A stretch of DNA of 64,000 nt from Alteribacter natronophilus (GCF_006007885.1 NZ_VCRO01000001.1:1302001-1366000), one strand, 5' to 3'. Counted from the first letter of the stretch, positions 27,305 through 36,652 are shown. The notes: a model not told the origin generated them from the letters alone. Numbers and translations are program-made.

Positions 27305-28447
27305 TCAGTCCGTGAGTCGTGTAACGATTTTGGCTGTCTTTTCGGCCGCAGTGCGGATATCCTCTTCTGTAAGGCCGTCTCCAAAACTGAAGCGGATCGC
27401 TGACCGGCTCCGTTCCGGTTGTTCCGGGAACATGGCACTCAGCACATGGGACGGCTCTATGGAGCCGGCTGTGCAGGCGGATCCGCTTGAAGCCGCGATA
27501 CCTGATATATCAAGATTTGTAAGCATTAACTCTACGTTTGCTCCGGGAAAACTGACATTCAGTATGTGTGGCAGATAATACATGGAACTGCCGTTCACCT
27601 GAAAATCGAGCCCCTCTTCATCAAACACCTGAATCATCGCCGTACGGAAACTGTCATACAGCGCCAGACGTTCCTCCCGTTTTTCAATGGCAAGCTCAAC
27701 TGCTTTTTTCAGACCGGCTGCACCGGCCACATTTTCGGTACCCGCCCGGCGTTTCCGTTCCTGTTCCCCGCCGTAAAGACCTGGACTTACCGTAAGACCG
27801 CTCTTAAGGTAAAGAAATCCGGTGCCTTTGGGCCCGTTGATTTTGTGGGCGGAGACGCTCAGCATATCCACATTAAGCTTTTTTACATCTATTTCTGCCA
27901 GACCGAAAGCCTGCACGGCATCGGTATGAAAAACAGCCTGATGATCGGTCAGGATTGCCCCGATTTCCTCCACCGGCTGAACGGTTCCCACTTCATTGTT
28001 GCCGTACATAATGGATATGAGGATCGTATCCTCGCGCAGAGCATCTCTCACCTGATCTTCGGATACCCTGCCTGACTCGTCCACCTGAAGATAAGTCACC
28101 TCAAACCCCAGCGTTTCCAGATGTTCAAATGCGTGCAGAATCCCATGGTGCTCCACCTGTGTGGTTATTACGTGTCTGCCTTTTTCACGGTTTGCCATTG
28201 AATAACCGATGACGGCCAGGTTGTCCGATTCCGTCCCGCCGCTTGTGAAAATAATCTCATCAAAGCCGGCGTTCACTGCCCCGGCAATCGTATCCCTGGC
28301 CTCATCAAGGCCCCGTCTTGCTTCCCGGCCGAAATGATGGATGCTCGAAGGATTGCCGAATACCCCCTCATAAAAAGGACGCATCGCTTCCACCACTTCG
28401 GCTGCCACAGGGGAAGTGGCTGCGTGATCCAGATAAATCCGTTTCAT
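27305..28447 (-). CDS. iscS: Cysteine desulfurase (IscS/YrvO type)
   Basis: A 380-residue class V PLP enzyme that frees sulfur from cysteine as a bound persulfide. PLP-binding features are FTSGGTESDNLA, FHTDAVQAFG and the Schiff-base Lys in SVSAHKINGPKGTGF. The acceptor Cys is in ASSGSACTAG near residue 327. In B. subtilis YrvO serves MnmA for tRNA thiolation, and the mnmA neighbour here says the same. cymR lies upstream, fitting control of sulfur genes. Confidence 0.95.
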   Translation of the reverse strand: MKRIYLDHAATSPVAAEVVEAMRPFYEGVFGNPSSIHHFGREARRGLDEARDTIAGAVNAGFDEIIFTSGGTESDNLAVIGYSMANREKGRHVITTQVEHHGILHAFEHLETLGFEVTYLQVDESGRVSEDQVRDALREDTILISIMYGNNEVGTVQPVEEIGAILTDHQAVFHTDAVQAFGLAEIDVKKLNVDMLSVSAHKINGPKGTGFLYLKSGLTVSPGLYGGEQERKRRAGTENVAGAAGLKKAVELAIEKREERLALYDSFRTAMIQVFDEEGLDFQVNGSSMYYLPHILNVSFPGANVELMLTNLDISGIAASSGSACTAGSIEPSHVLSAMFPEQPERSRSAIRFSFGDGLTEEDIRTAAEKTAKIVTRLTD

Positions 28448-28505
28448 TATTGTTCACCTCTTCAGTAAAAAACGTCCTCAGACAGTATTTTGTCCGGACA
28501 GAACA

Positions 28506-28543
28506 AAAGTGAGTGCGTGTTGATCCTCCCCGCCTCACTTGCT
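28506..28543 (-). terminator. Possible terminator downstream of cymR
   Basis: AAGTGAG and CTCACTT arms with a loop of about 20 bases, followed on the minus strand by TTGTTC. Weak, but placed between cymR and iscS. Confidence 0.45.
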
Positions 28544-28562
28544 GGTGTCCGCCATGCGTTTA

Positions 28563-28982
28563 TCAGATGTAAAACATGTAATATTCCTGATCACCCTGAT
28601 CCTCGTAGTTTGCAAGATCCTCGAGTGTGGTACTGTCCAGTACATCCTTAACGGCATCCCGGATTTTTATCCAGAGATCCCGCTTGGCCGGTTCTTCATC
28701 ATCCACAACTTCCACAGGACTGATCGGCCCTTCCAGCACCCGGATAATGTCACCTGCCGTTATGTCCTTAGGTTCCTTTGACAGCATATATCCGCCGTAC
28801 GCTCCCCTGACACTTTTGACGAGCTGTGCATTTCTAAGCGGTGCTATGAGCTGTTCAAGGTAGTGTTCGGACAGTTTGTGATCCTTTGCAATAGATTTAA
28901 GCGAAACCGGGCCTTCCCCGAATTTCCTGGCAAGTGCCATCATAATTGTAAGGCCGTATCTTCCTTTAGTTGATATTTTCAA
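28563..28982 (-). CDS. cymR: Rrf2 family regulator of cysteine metabolism CymR
   Basis: A 139-residue winged-helix repressor. It opens MKISTKGRYGLTIMMALARK, then SLKSIAKDHKLSEHYLEQLI as the recognition segment, RGAYGGYML as the wing, and LEGPISPVEVVDDEEPAKRD; all match CymR closely. It lacks the Fe-S cysteines of IscR. In B. subtilis it acts with the cysteine synthase CysK to repress sulfur uptake and cysteine genes. The start is TTG 28982 after GAGGGA. It overlaps the upstream YczE-like gene by 17 bases, suggesting coupled translation. Confidence 0.95.
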   Translation of the reverse strand: MKISTKGRYGLTIMMALARKFGEGPVSLKSIAKDHKLSEHYLEQLIAPLRNAQLVKSVRGAYGGYMLSKEPKDITAGDIIRVLEGPISPVEVVDDEEPAKRDLWIKIRDAVKDVLDSTTLEDLANYEDQGDQEYYMFYI

Positions 28983-29613
28983 CGCTGATCCCTCTTTCCA
29001 TTCTTCGGTCCATCCAGCTCTGGCAGAGTGGGAGACATTTCCCGGTCACATGACCGATCGTCAGGCTGAACACAATGGTCCCCAAAAATACCGGCCCACC
29101 CAGCATCCATCCTCCTGCAAGAACTGTAAGCTCCATCAGCCCTCTAACGCGCGATACACCCATGCCTGTTCTTTCCGAAACGGCAATCATGAAGCTGTCT
29201 CTGGGCCCTGCCCCGCATCGGGGTGAAATATAGATACCAATACCGAGTCCCATCAGGAGTATTCCTCCTGCAAGGAAAGCAGTCTGTAAAGCGAGTACAG
29301 CCGGTGTACTGATTAAGAGCAGGTGAATATCCACAAATAATCCGACCAGAACCATATTCAGGTAGGCACCGGCCCTTGGCCATTCCTTTGTCATCATCGT
29401 TGCCGTAATAAGCATAAAAAATCCCATGATAACCGTCCAGGTTCCGATTGTAAGTCCAAACTGCATCGTCAGCCCGATATGAAGTACATCCCAGGGGGAG
29501 GCACCGAGATCGGCACGGATGATGAGGGCTACACCAAGGCTCATCACAACGAGACCAAATATATAAACTGCCCATCTGAAAAAGAACTGCTCTCTGGGGT
29601 AAAAAGTTGTCAC
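28966..29613 (-). CDS. YczE/YitT-like integral membrane protein
   Basis: A 215-residue protein with five or six hydrophobic segments. The opening FRWAVYIFGLVVMSLGVALI with IIRADLGASPWDVLHIGL, and the later YISPRCGAGPRDSFMIAVSE, are typical of the YczE-type membrane family, whose transport role is unproven. The C-terminus (CQSWMDRRMERGISVENIN) overlaps the start of cymR by 17 bases. Such a gene is not next to cymR in B. subtilis, so this coupling is a local arrangement. Family call good, function unknown. Confidence 0.8.
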   Translation of the reverse strand: MTTFYPREQFFFRWAVYIFGLVVMSLGVALIIRADLGASPWDVLHIGLTMQFGLTIGTWTVIMGFFMLITATMMTKEWPRAGAYLNMVLVGLFVDIHLLLISTPAVLALQTAFLAGGILLMGLGIGIYISPRCGAGPRDSFMIAVSERTGMGVSRVRGLMELTVLAGGWMLGGPVFLGTIVFSLTIGHVTGKCLPLCQSWMDRRMERGISVENIN

Positions 29614-29843
29614 GGGCAGTCTCCTCTGCTTATGATTGTTTTTTTATATTTTCTGTGCACGTTCGTGCATTCTTCCATTATTATAGCACAGAATGTTCAG
29701 CACATCTCATTCGTGATATGATCATGATGTTCTCTATTTATACATGTCAGCCACTAGCATTTTAACGGGGAAGCAGCCAATTTGCAACGGGTGCGCTTTT
29801 CCTTTTTATCCCATATATCCCTGTATTAAGGAGGAACTTTACA

Positions 29844-31172
29844 GTGGACTTATTTGATTATCCTAAAGATGATCGCCCGAAAGGCCCTCTTGCCTCCCGA
29901 ATGAGGCCACGGACGATCGATGAAGTAGCCGGACAGGAAGACATTATCGGCAAAGGTACACTTCTCAGGAGAGCGATAGAAGCTGACCGGCTGAGTGCCA
30001 TGATCTTTCACGGCCCTCCCGGTACCGGGAAAACAACGCTTGCCAAAGTAATTGCCAATACGACGTCCGCACGTTTCGAACAGCTCAACGCAGTGAGTGC
30101 CGGTATTAAGGATGTCCGTGAAATCGTCGAACGTGCCAGGCAGAGACTGAAATACGACTCGGAGAAAACCATTCTCTTTATTGATGAGATTCACCGTTTC
30201 AACAAAGGACAGCAGGACGCTCTTTTACCCTTCGTGGAAGACGGCACGGTAATCCTCATCGGTGCCACTACGGAAAACCCCATGTTTGAAGTAAATCCGG
30301 CCCTGATTTCCCGTTCAAGACTGTTCCGCCTGTCCTCCCTCGATGATAAACAGGTAGGCAGCGTCATCGACCGGGCCCTTACAGATAAGGAAAGAGGTTT
30401 CGGCGAGTATGACATCGATCTGAAGAAAGATGCCCGTAACCATCTTATCCATGTGGCAGCCGGTGATGCACGTACAGTCCTGAACGCACTGGAACTTGCC
30501 GTACTTACAACTGACCCGGATGAGAACGGCCGGATCGTCATTGACCTTCCCGCAGCCGAGGCATCCATTCAGAAACGGGTGGTCCATTACGACAAACAGG
30601 GGGACAACCATTACGATACGGTTTCTGCATTTATAAAAAGTATCCGCGGTTCCGATCCCGATGCAGCCCTGTACTGGCTGGCTAAAATGATCTATGCAGG
30701 TGAAGATGCAAAATTTATTGCCCGCAGACTATATGTTCATGCGGCTGAGGATGTGGGACTGGCAGACCCGAACGCCCTGCTTATTGCACAGGCAGCAGCG
30801 AATGCTGTGGAATTTGTCGGTCTCCCAGAGGCACGGATCCCTCTTGCGGAAGCGACCCTCTACCTCGCCACCGCACCAAAGAGTAACGCTGTTATTACAG
30901 GTATAGATGCTGCCCTTGCCGCCGTCGAAAAAGAAAAGAAAGGTGATGTACCTGTCCACCTGAGGGACGCACACTACAAAGGTGCAGCGAAACTGGGGCA
31001 TGGGGAAGGTTACAAATACCCCCATAATTACGAAAACCATTATGTACCCCAGCAGTATCTACCGGACCATCTGCTGAAAAAATCTTTTTACTCCCCGTCT
31101 GATAATGGCTACGAAAAAACGGTCCGGAAACGTCTTGATTACTTTGAAGACCGTAAAAGTAAAGGTAAATAG
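29844..31172 (+). CDS. rarA: Replication-associated recombination protein RarA (MgsA, YrvN)
   Basis: A 442-residue AAA+ ATPase of the RarA/WRNIP1 family that acts at stalled replication forks. Walker A is FHGPPGTGKTTLAK near residue 55, Walker [19 protein letters not shown], sensor 1 IGATTENP, and the C-terminal tetramerisation region includes HVRDAHYKGA-type sequence (VHLRDAHYKGAAKLGHGEGY). The start is GTG 29844 after AAGGAGG. It is transcribed away from the YczE-like gene and followed by a strong hairpin. Confidence 0.96.
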   Translation: MDLFDYPKDDRPKGPLASRMRPRTIDEVAGQEDIIGKGTLLRRAIEADRLSAMIFHGPPGTGKTTLAKVIANTTSARFEQLNAVSAGIKDVREIVERARQRLKYDSEKTILFIDEIHRFNKGQQDALLPFVEDGTVILIGATTENPMFEVNPALISRSRLFRLSSLDDKQVGSVIDRALTDKERGFGEYDIDLKKDARNHLIHVAAGDARTVLNALELAVLTTDPDENGRIVIDLPAAEASIQKRVVHYDKQGDNHYDTVSAFIKSIRGSDPDAALYWLAKMIYAGEDAKFIARRLYVHAAEDVGLADPNALLIAQAAANAVEFVGLPEARIPLAEATLYLATAPKSNAVITGIDAALAAVEKEKKGDVPVHLRDAHYKGAAKLGHGEGYKYPHNYENHYVPQQYLPDHLLKKSFYSPSDNGYEKTVRKRLDYFEDRKSKGK

Positions 31173-31506
31173 GCCAGCCCGCCGGTAAACCGCCCCGTCG
31201 GTCTCAAGCTCCTGCTTTCCCGAAGACGTCCCGCTATTATGATGAGTACTGTAATCATAACTGAACCATTATAAGGCTCCCGTTATCAAAAAAGTGATAA
31301 TGGGAGCCTTATTCGGTTACAGAACACTTTACCGCCACAGCTTTTTTAATGGTACGCATATGAAATTTATTTTAAATCCCGCAAACTAGTTAACAGTCTC
31401 ATCCCGCTGCTGAAGCTAGTATTTTTCCGGAAGTCTGGTATATTTCACCGTCTTTGTGTCCATGTTAGGAATACGTTACCATTCTTAACAGAGAAAGGAT
31501 TGTGCA
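31173..31506. other. Gene-free region between rarA and the RsfA-like gene
   Basis: It holds the rarA terminator (31273-31312) and presumably the promoter of the following gene. No further gene is supported. Confidence 0.6.
31273..31312. terminator. Strong hairpin terminator after rarA
   Basis: AAGGCTCCCGTTATCA and TGATAATGGGAGCCTT pair over 16 positions with one mismatch; the following T content is modest. Confidence 0.8.
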
Positions 31507-32268
31507 ATGATGAAAGTAAGACAAGATGCATGGTCACAGGAAGATGATCTCCTCCTGGCAGAAACGGTACTCAGACATATCAGGGAAGGAAGCACCCAGC
31601 TCAACGCGTTCGACGAAGTCGGTGATGCTCTGAACAGAACCTCGGCAGCATGCGGGTTCCGCTGGAATGCTGTCGTTCGGAATAAATACGATGATGCAAT
31701 CAAACTAGCAAAGAAACATCGCAAGGAACGCAAGCGCCGTCAGGCAAACGAAGCCCGCCCTTCCGCTTCAGGAAACCGGATTGCCTCCCCTCCGCCATCT
31801 CCGGATTATCATCAGGAACCTGTTTTTGAAGCAGAGACTTCAAGTGAACTGCAGTCGACAGGACAGGAAACTGGAACTGTGGTTCAGACAGAAGCTTCAG
31901 AGGAAATGGCCGTGGCTCCCGTAATGACTTCGCAGCTTCCACGCAAACGGGAACTGAACCTGACAGACGTCATCGACTTCCTGGAACGTCTGGCCCAGAA
32001 TAATTACATGTCTGCTACTGCCAAAGTGGAAAATGACCGTCTGGTCAGGGAAAATGACAGACTTAACCGTAAAGTAGCTGAACTTGAGGAGAAACTGAAG
32101 GAACTTGAGCAGGAACATAAAGTAGTAGAAGAAGACTATCAGTCGATCATCCAGATTATGAACCGCGCACGACGTATGGCTCTTCTCGAAGAAGAAGACA
32201 GCGAAGACCGCGCTGCACCGGCGTTTAAAATGGACAAAAACGGAAACCTGGAGAAGATTGCCAAATAG
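31507..32268 (+). CDS. RsfA-family transcriptional regulator (Myb/SANT-like)
   Basis: A 253-residue protein. The N-terminal 65 residues fit the RsfA family: RQDAWSQEDDLLLAETVLRH, QLNAFDEVGDALNRTSAACG and FRWNAVVRNKYDDAIKLAKK, a Myb/SANT-like DNA-binding unit with the tryptophan pattern. A polar linker (about 75-145) leads to a coiled coil near 170-215 (NDRLNRKVAELEEKLKELEQ). RsfA modulates sigma-F-dependent gene expression in the forespore. The start is at the ATG pair 31507/31510 after AGAAAGG. In B. subtilis this position holds tcdA, so the locus differs. Confidence 0.85.
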   Translation: MMKVRQDAWSQEDDLLLAETVLRHIREGSTQLNAFDEVGDALNRTSAACGFRWNAVVRNKYDDAIKLAKKHRKERKRRQANEARPSASGNRIASPPPSPDYHQEPVFEAETSSELQSTGQETGTVVQTEASEEMAVAPVMTSQLPRKRELNLTDVIDFLERLAQNNYMSATAKVENDRLVRENDRLNRKVAELEEKLKELEQEHKVVEEDYQSIIQIMNRARRMALLEEEDSEDRAAPAFKMDKNGNLEKIAK

Positions 32269-32272
32269 GAAT

Positions 32273-32307
32273 AAGCACGCTGCCGTTGTTCGGTGGTGTG
32301 CTTTTTT
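32273..32307 (+). terminator. Terminator of the RsfA-like gene
   Basis: AAGCAC/GTGCTT stem with inner CCG/CGG pairs followed by TTTTTTG. Confidence 0.82.
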
Positions 32308-32333
32308 GTGTGCGTTCTGATAGGACTTGCGGG

Positions 32334-32691
32334 TTTTCATATGATAACTCTTTTACCAGCAGCGCGTTTTAATACGATTCGCCGCTTTTCACATCATATC
32401 TCCTCCACCAGCAGCGCGTTTTAATACGATTCGCCGCGTTTCACATCATATCTCCTCCACCAGCAGCGCGTTTTAATACGATTCGCCGCTTTTCACATCA
32501 TATCTCCTCCACCAGCGGCGCGTTTTAATACGATTCGCCGCTTTTCACATCATATCTCCTCCACCAGCGGCGCGTTTTAATACGATTCGCCGCTTTTCAC
32601 ATCACATCTCCTCCACCAGCGGCGCGTTTTAATACGATTCGCCGCTTTTCACATCACATCTCCTCCACCAGCGCCGCGTTTTAATACGACT
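32334..32691. repeat. 52-bp tandem repeat array (six full units plus partial units)
   Basis: Full units begin at 32357, 32409, 32461, 32513, 32565 and 32617; a partial unit follows at 32669 and a degenerate partial one precedes at 32334-32356. Units differ at only a few positions. On the minus strand each unit carries GTGGAGGAGAT, a GTG seven to eight bases later, a seven-codon frame ending TAA (KSGESY after the start), and, in the last full units, a perfect AGCGGCG/CGCCGCT hairpin. There are no spacers, so this is not CRISPR. Confidence 0.92.
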
Positions 32692-32734
32692 CATAGAGCT
32701 CCCACCCCACCCACCATCAATGCAGCTTAACAGC

Positions 32735-32766
32735 AAAAAAGCTGTCTCAGTTAAAGAGACAGCTTA
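32735..32766 (-). terminator. Terminator downstream of the 6S RNA candidate
   Basis: Ten-bp stem AAGCTGTCTC/GAGACAGCTT followed on the minus strand by TTTT. The position fits the end of a minus-strand transcript. Confidence 0.85.
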
Positions 32767-32805
32767 AAATTAAGTATGGATAAGGATCCCGGTAGTGCCG
32801 TTGCT

Positions 32806-33005
32806 TAATCCTCTTGCTTTGAACCTGCGCTGGCAGGTGGGTGCCCGGTCTTTCTCTTCACACTTCCTCCGGTTGCAGTTGAGGCCTGTACTCCAAGTAA
32901 GAACTTCAGGGGCTCCCAATGTTGATGTGTTGGCTCAAGCAGTAGAGTGTTCACGAGCAATCTAGGACCCTTATGATCAAACCTCCGAAATAAGAGACTT
33001 AATCT
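32806..33005 (-). ncRNA. bsrA: Probable 6S RNA (SsrS/BsrA type)
   Basis: A non-coding minus-strand stretch of about 195-200 bases between aspS and a terminator. A closing stem pairs AAGTCTCTT near the 5' end with AAGAGGATT near the 3' end (eight of nine). An inner stem pairs GGGTCC with GGCACCC (one bulge). A large open region follows, then an apical arm around GAGCCCCTG/CAGGCCTC with a hairpin AAGT-TCTT-ACTT. Length, shape and location upstream of the rarA side of aspS match Firmicute 6S RNA, which mimics an open promoter and binds RNA polymerase. I rely on fold and synteny, not a database match. Confidence 0.72.
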
Positions 33006-33012
33006 TTGTCTT

Positions 33013-33018
33013 AGTATA
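33013..33018 (-). promoter_or_regulatory. -10 element of the 6S RNA candidate
   Basis: TATACT on the minus strand lies about eight bases before the inferred 5' end. A -35 at the right distance (TTCATG) is poor. Confidence 0.5.
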
Positions 33019-33095
33019 TGTGTACCCCATAATTTCATGAATAAACCTGAAAAATTAAATTTTTTATCAATTAATTACGCAGATCTCCCCTGAAT

Positions 33096-33138
33096 ATAAA
33101 ACGGCCGGGAAGCAGTTTCCTTCCCGGCCGCTGTTTTA
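33096..33138 (-). terminator. Terminator of the hisS-aspS operon
   Basis: Ten-bp CGGCCGGGAA/TTCCCGGCCG stem followed on the minus strand by TTTTAT. Confidence 0.9.
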
Positions 33139-33146
33139 TCGGCTGA

Positions 33147-34934
33147 TTACTCTTCTTCGCTTTTCTTTTTCGGCATGATGCTCAGGTTCAGTTCCTCAAG
33201 CTGAGCACCGCTCACTTCGGACGGTGCTTTTGTCAGAAGACAGCTTGCACTTGCTGTTTTCGGGAAGGCAATTGTTTCCCGGAGGTTGGTGCGGCCGGCG
33301 AGGATCATGACAAGGCGGTCAAGGCCCAGTGCGATTCCGCCGTGGGGCGGTGTGCCGTATTCAAATGCATCCAGCAGAAACCCGAACTGGCTTTTCGCCT
33401 CTTCATCCGAGAAGCCAAGAGCTGTGAACATTTTCTCCTGCAGTTCACGCTCAAAAATACGCTGGGAACCGCCTCCGAGCTCATAACCGTTCAGTACGAG
33501 GTCATAGGCTTCAGCCCGGACATTTTCCGGTTCGCTCGTGAGCTTCTCCTCGTCTTCGGCTACCGGTCGTGTAAACGGATGGTGTTCCGCCACATAACGG
33601 TCTTCTTCCTCATCGTATCCCAGAAGCGGGAATTCCGTTACCCAGAGGAAGTTGTATCGGGAGTGGTCAATCAGCTCATGGTCGCGGGCAAACTTCTGAC
33701 GCAGAGCACCGAGGCTGTCCCACGCAACGCGGATTTTATCGGCTACGAAAAACAGGACGTCCCCTGCTTCCGCGCCAAACGCATCGATAACTGCTTTCTT
33801 TTCAGCGTCACCAAAGAATTTCGCAATCGGCCCTTTCAGGTCGCCGCCTTCTTCCACTTTGAGCCACGCAAGGCCTTTTGCGCCGTATACTTCCACAAAC
33901 GATCCGAGCCCGTCAAGATCCTTGCGGGAGTACTGATCAGCCACACCTTTGACACAGATTCCTTTTACGACTCCGCCTTTTTGGACGGTGGAGGCGAACA
34001 CTTTAAATCCGCTGTCTTTTACCACTTCGGACACATCAACCAGTTCCATTCCGTAGCGCGTGTCAGGTTTATCGGAACCATAGCGGTTCATCGCCTCGTC
34101 GTAGGTAAGGCGGGCAAAAGGAGTCTCCACTTTAACACCTTTTACTTTTTCAACAAGTCTCACCATCATGTCTTCCATCATCGCAAGCAGGTCTTCTTTT
34201 TCCATGAAGCTTGCTTCGATATCCACCTGGGTAAATTCCGGCTGGCGGTCTGCACGGAGATCTTCATCGCGGAAACAGCGGGCTACCTGGTAGTAGCGCT
34301 CAAAACCGGATACCATCAGAAGCTGCTTGAACAGCTGCGGTGACTGCGGCAGTGCGTAAAATTCACCATGATGGACTCGGGAGGGCACGAGATAGTCACG
34401 GGCACCTTCAGGGGTGCTCTTTGTGAGCATCGGTGTTTCGATTTCCATGAACGCCTCTTCGTCAAGGTAGTCACGGATAAACTTCGTCGTTTTGTGACGC
34501 AGGTACATTGTTTCCTGCATTTTCGGACGGCGAAGGTCGAGATAACGGTATTTCAGGCGCACATCCTCCGAAACGTCAACGTTATCCTCAATCACAAACG
34601 GAAGTCCTTTCGCAGCGTTAAGAATCTTCACCTCGTCAACCATGACCTCCACTTTCCCTGTAGCGATCTTTTCGTTAACGTTTTCGGCATCACGCTTTAG
34701 AACTTCACCCTCAATTTCGATAACGTATTCGTTTCGGACTTTTTCTCCTGCTGCGAAGGCCTGCGGCTCTTTCTCGCCATTGAAGACAATCTGAACGAAC
34801 CCGGAACGGTCACGAAGATCTACGAAAATGACCTGTCCGAGATCACGTCTTTTTTTGACCCACCCTTTCAGACGGACGCGCTGTCCGATAAGTTCTTCAA
34901 GTACTTCGCCGCATTTATGTGTACGTGCTGCCAT
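33147..34934 (-). CDS. aspS: Aspartyl-tRNA synthetase
   Basis: A 595-residue class IIb synthetase of the bacterial type. It has an N-terminal OB-fold anticodon-binding domain ([20 protein letters not shown]), motif 2 around [20 protein letters not shown], a bacterial GAD insertion domain (about 285-420), and motif 3 [13 protein letters not shown] near the C-terminus. It begins three bases after the hisS stop, so both are read from the T-box(His) leader. Length is normal. An aspartyl/asparaginyl dual role cannot be excluded from sequence alone. Confidence 0.97.
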   Translation of the reverse strand: MAARTHKCGEVLEELIGQRVRLKGWVKKRRDLGQVIFVDLRDRSGFVQIVFNGEKEPQAFAAGEKVRNEYVIEIEGEVLKRDAENVNEKIATGKVEVMVDEVKILNAAKGLPFVIEDNVDVSEDVRLKYRYLDLRRPKMQETMYLRHKTTKFIRDYLDEEAFMEIETPMLTKSTPEGARDYLVPSRVHHGEFYALPQSPQLFKQLLMVSGFERYYQVARCFRDEDLRADRQPEFTQVDIEASFMEKEDLLAMMEDMMVRLVEKVKGVKVETPFARLTYDEAMNRYGSDKPDTRYGMELVDVSEVVKDSGFKVFASTVQKGGVVKGICVKGVADQYSRKDLDGLGSFVEVYGAKGLAWLKVEEGGDLKGPIAKFFGDAEKKAVIDAFGAEAGDVLFFVADKIRVAWDSLGALRQKFARDHELIDHSRYNFLWVTEFPLLGYDEEEDRYVAEHHPFTRPVAEDEEKLTSEPENVRAEAYDLVLNGYELGGGSQRIFERELQEKMFTALGFSDEEAKSQFGFLLDAFEYGTPPHGGIALGLDRLVMILAGRTNLRETIAFPKTASASCLLTKAPSEVSGAQLEELNLSIMPKKKSEEE

Positions 34935-34937
34935 TGT

Positions 34938-36212
34938 TTATGCCCCTCTCTCTTCCTTTATTTTCTCAATAGCCTTTTCCTCAGGAATGTTTTCCTGCTC
35001 TCCGGTTTCAGTGTTTTTCAGCACGACAGTTCCGTTTTCAAGTTCGTCGTCCCCTATTACAAGAGTGAATGCCGCTTTCTGACGATCCGCAGCCTTGAAC
35101 TGGCCTTTCATTTTTTTATTCATGTAATCCGCTTCCGCTGCAATACCGGCTGCGCGAAGGCGGTGAAGCAGTGCCGGTGCATGCTGTTTCGCGTTATCAC
35201 CCATTGTAACAAGATAGGCATCGATGCCCTCTTCCACCGGAAGTTCAATTCCCTGTGTTTCCAGTGCCATAAGAAGACGTTCGAGGCTTAGTGCAAAGCC
35301 GATTCCCGGGGTTTCAGGTCCGCCAAGATCTTCCACAAGACCGTTGTAGCGCCCCCCGCCCATGAGGGTAGTGATTGCGCCGAACCCGTCTCCTTCGAGC
35401 ATAATTTCAAAAGCCGTGCTGTTGTAGTAATCAAGCCCTCTGACCAGCCCGGAATCAACAGTATAGGGAATGTTCATGGATTCAAGGTAACGCTGGACGT
35501 TTTTAAAGTAGGCTGACGATTCATCACTGAGATAGTCAAGAATCGAAGGTGCTGTTGCCATCAGCTCATGATCCCGGTCTTTTTTACAGTCAAGAATGCG
35601 GAGCGGGTTTGTTTCCAGCCGCTGCTGGCAGTCTCCGCAGAATTCACTGATTCTCGGTTCAAAGTGATTCACAAGCGCCGACCTGTGTGCATTCCGGCTC
35701 TCTTTGTCTCCCAGGCTGTTAATGACGAGCTTGAGGCCTTTGAGACCCAGCTCCTGATAAAAGTTCATGGCAAGGGCGATTACTTCTGCATCGATCGCCG
35801 GATCGTCGCTCCCCATCGCCTCAACTCCGAACTGAACGAACTGCCGCATCCGGCCTGACTGCGGACGTTCGTAACGGAACATCGGTCCGATGTAATAAAG
35901 CTTCACCGGCTGGTCCGCCCACCCGTGCATTTTGTTTTCCGCATAAGAACGGGCAACAGAAGCTGTTCCTTCAGGACGAAGTGTAAGACTTCTTCCGCCC
36001 CGGTCTTCGAATGTATACATTTCCTTCTGAACAATATCGGTTGTATCCCCTACACCTCTTGCAAACAGCTCTGTCTGTTCAAACATCGGTGTACGGATTT
36101 CCTTGTAATTGTATCTCCGGCAGAGGTCGTGTGCTTTTTCCTCAACAATTCGCCAGAGTGGCGAGGTTGCCGGAAGAATGTCCTGTGTTCCGCGGGGAAT
36201 TTTATATTTCAT
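34938..36212 (-). CDS. hisS: Histidyl-tRNA synthetase
   Basis: A 424-residue class II synthetase. Visible are the opening [10 protein letters not shown], motif 2 region [20 protein letters not shown], the two histidine signatures [15 protein letters not shown] and GGRYNGLV, motif 3 [12 protein letters not shown], and a C-terminal anticodon-binding domain. ATG 36212 follows GAAGGAGG; the frame to 36242 has no better start. It is preceded by a His-specific T-box and cotranscribed with aspS. Confidence 0.97.
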   Translation of the reverse strand: MKYKIPRGTQDILPATSPLWRIVEEKAHDLCRRYNYKEIRTPMFEQTELFARGVGDTTDIVQKEMYTFEDRGGRSLTLRPEGTASVARSYAENKMHGWADQPVKLYYIGPMFRYERPQSGRMRQFVQFGVEAMGSDDPAIDAEVIALAMNFYQELGLKGLKLVINSLGDKESRNAHRSALVNHFEPRISEFCGDCQQRLETNPLRILDCKKDRDHELMATAPSILDYLSDESSAYFKNVQRYLESMNIPYTVDSGLVRGLDYYNSTAFEIMLEGDGFGAITTLMGGGRYNGLVEDLGGPETPGIGFALSLERLLMALETQGIELPVEEGIDAYLVTMGDNAKQHAPALLHRLRAAGIAAEADYMNKKMKGQFKAADRQKAAFTLVIGDDELENGTVVLKNTETGEQENIPEEKAIEKIKEERGA

Positions 36213-36337
36213 ACTGGTTCCTCCTTCTCGGGTGCCTTGCACCCTTTGTTATTGGGATCTGCAGAGGCAGGATCTTTTCTGTGATACCTTCAGGTCAGAT
36301 CGCCGTTATACCGGTTCGATCCTTCCTTTTTAAAACA

Positions 36338-36645
36338 CAAAAAACTCCCGCCCCTGTAAAGATTTACAGGGACGAGAGTCTTTCTCCCGTGGTACCACCC
36401 CAGTTGACCGTGCAGGCATAGCCGTGCCTGGTCCGCTCATTGGATAACGCCGTCAACTGGCGGTTTTCTCTAATGGGACCGGGACACCTCCACGGGTGTA
36501 TGTCCGTTCAAAAAAACACCTACAGAGTGTTCATTCACCAGGGCCTTCGGATGGTGCTTGCAGCCTGCGGCACCTTCTCTCTGGGCTAAAGGGAATCCCG
36601 GTTACTGTGCTCTGTCATCGGTTTTATGTATTCCGTTAATAAGGA
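36338..36645 (-). promoter_or_regulatory. T-box riboswitch, histidine-specific, upstream of hisS-aspS
   Basis: The minus strand has the T-box core GGGGTGGTACCACGG (36388-36402), followed by the terminator around 36343-36377 (CGTCCCTG/CAGGGGCGGGAGTTTTTT). Stem I contains TGAACACTCTGT, in which CAC (36529-36527) is the specifier, a histidine codon. The leader thus senses uncharged tRNA-His for both genes. Confidence 0.92.
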
Positions 36646-36652
36646 TGAATCT

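Noticed and set aside
31897-32340. 147-residue minus-strand reading frame starting in the degenerate repeat unit
   Set aside because: Nearly all of it is antisense to the RsfA-like gene; only its first codons belong to the repeat pattern.
32334-32691. CRISPR array
   Set aside because: Units are contiguous 52-bp tandem copies with no unique spacers and no cas genes nearby.
32805-33038. 77-residue minus-strand reading frame
   Set aside because: It has no ribosome-binding site or protein family pattern and coincides with the folded 6S RNA candidate.
33342-34343. 333-residue plus-strand frame
   Set aside because: Antisense to aspS, which is a certain gene.
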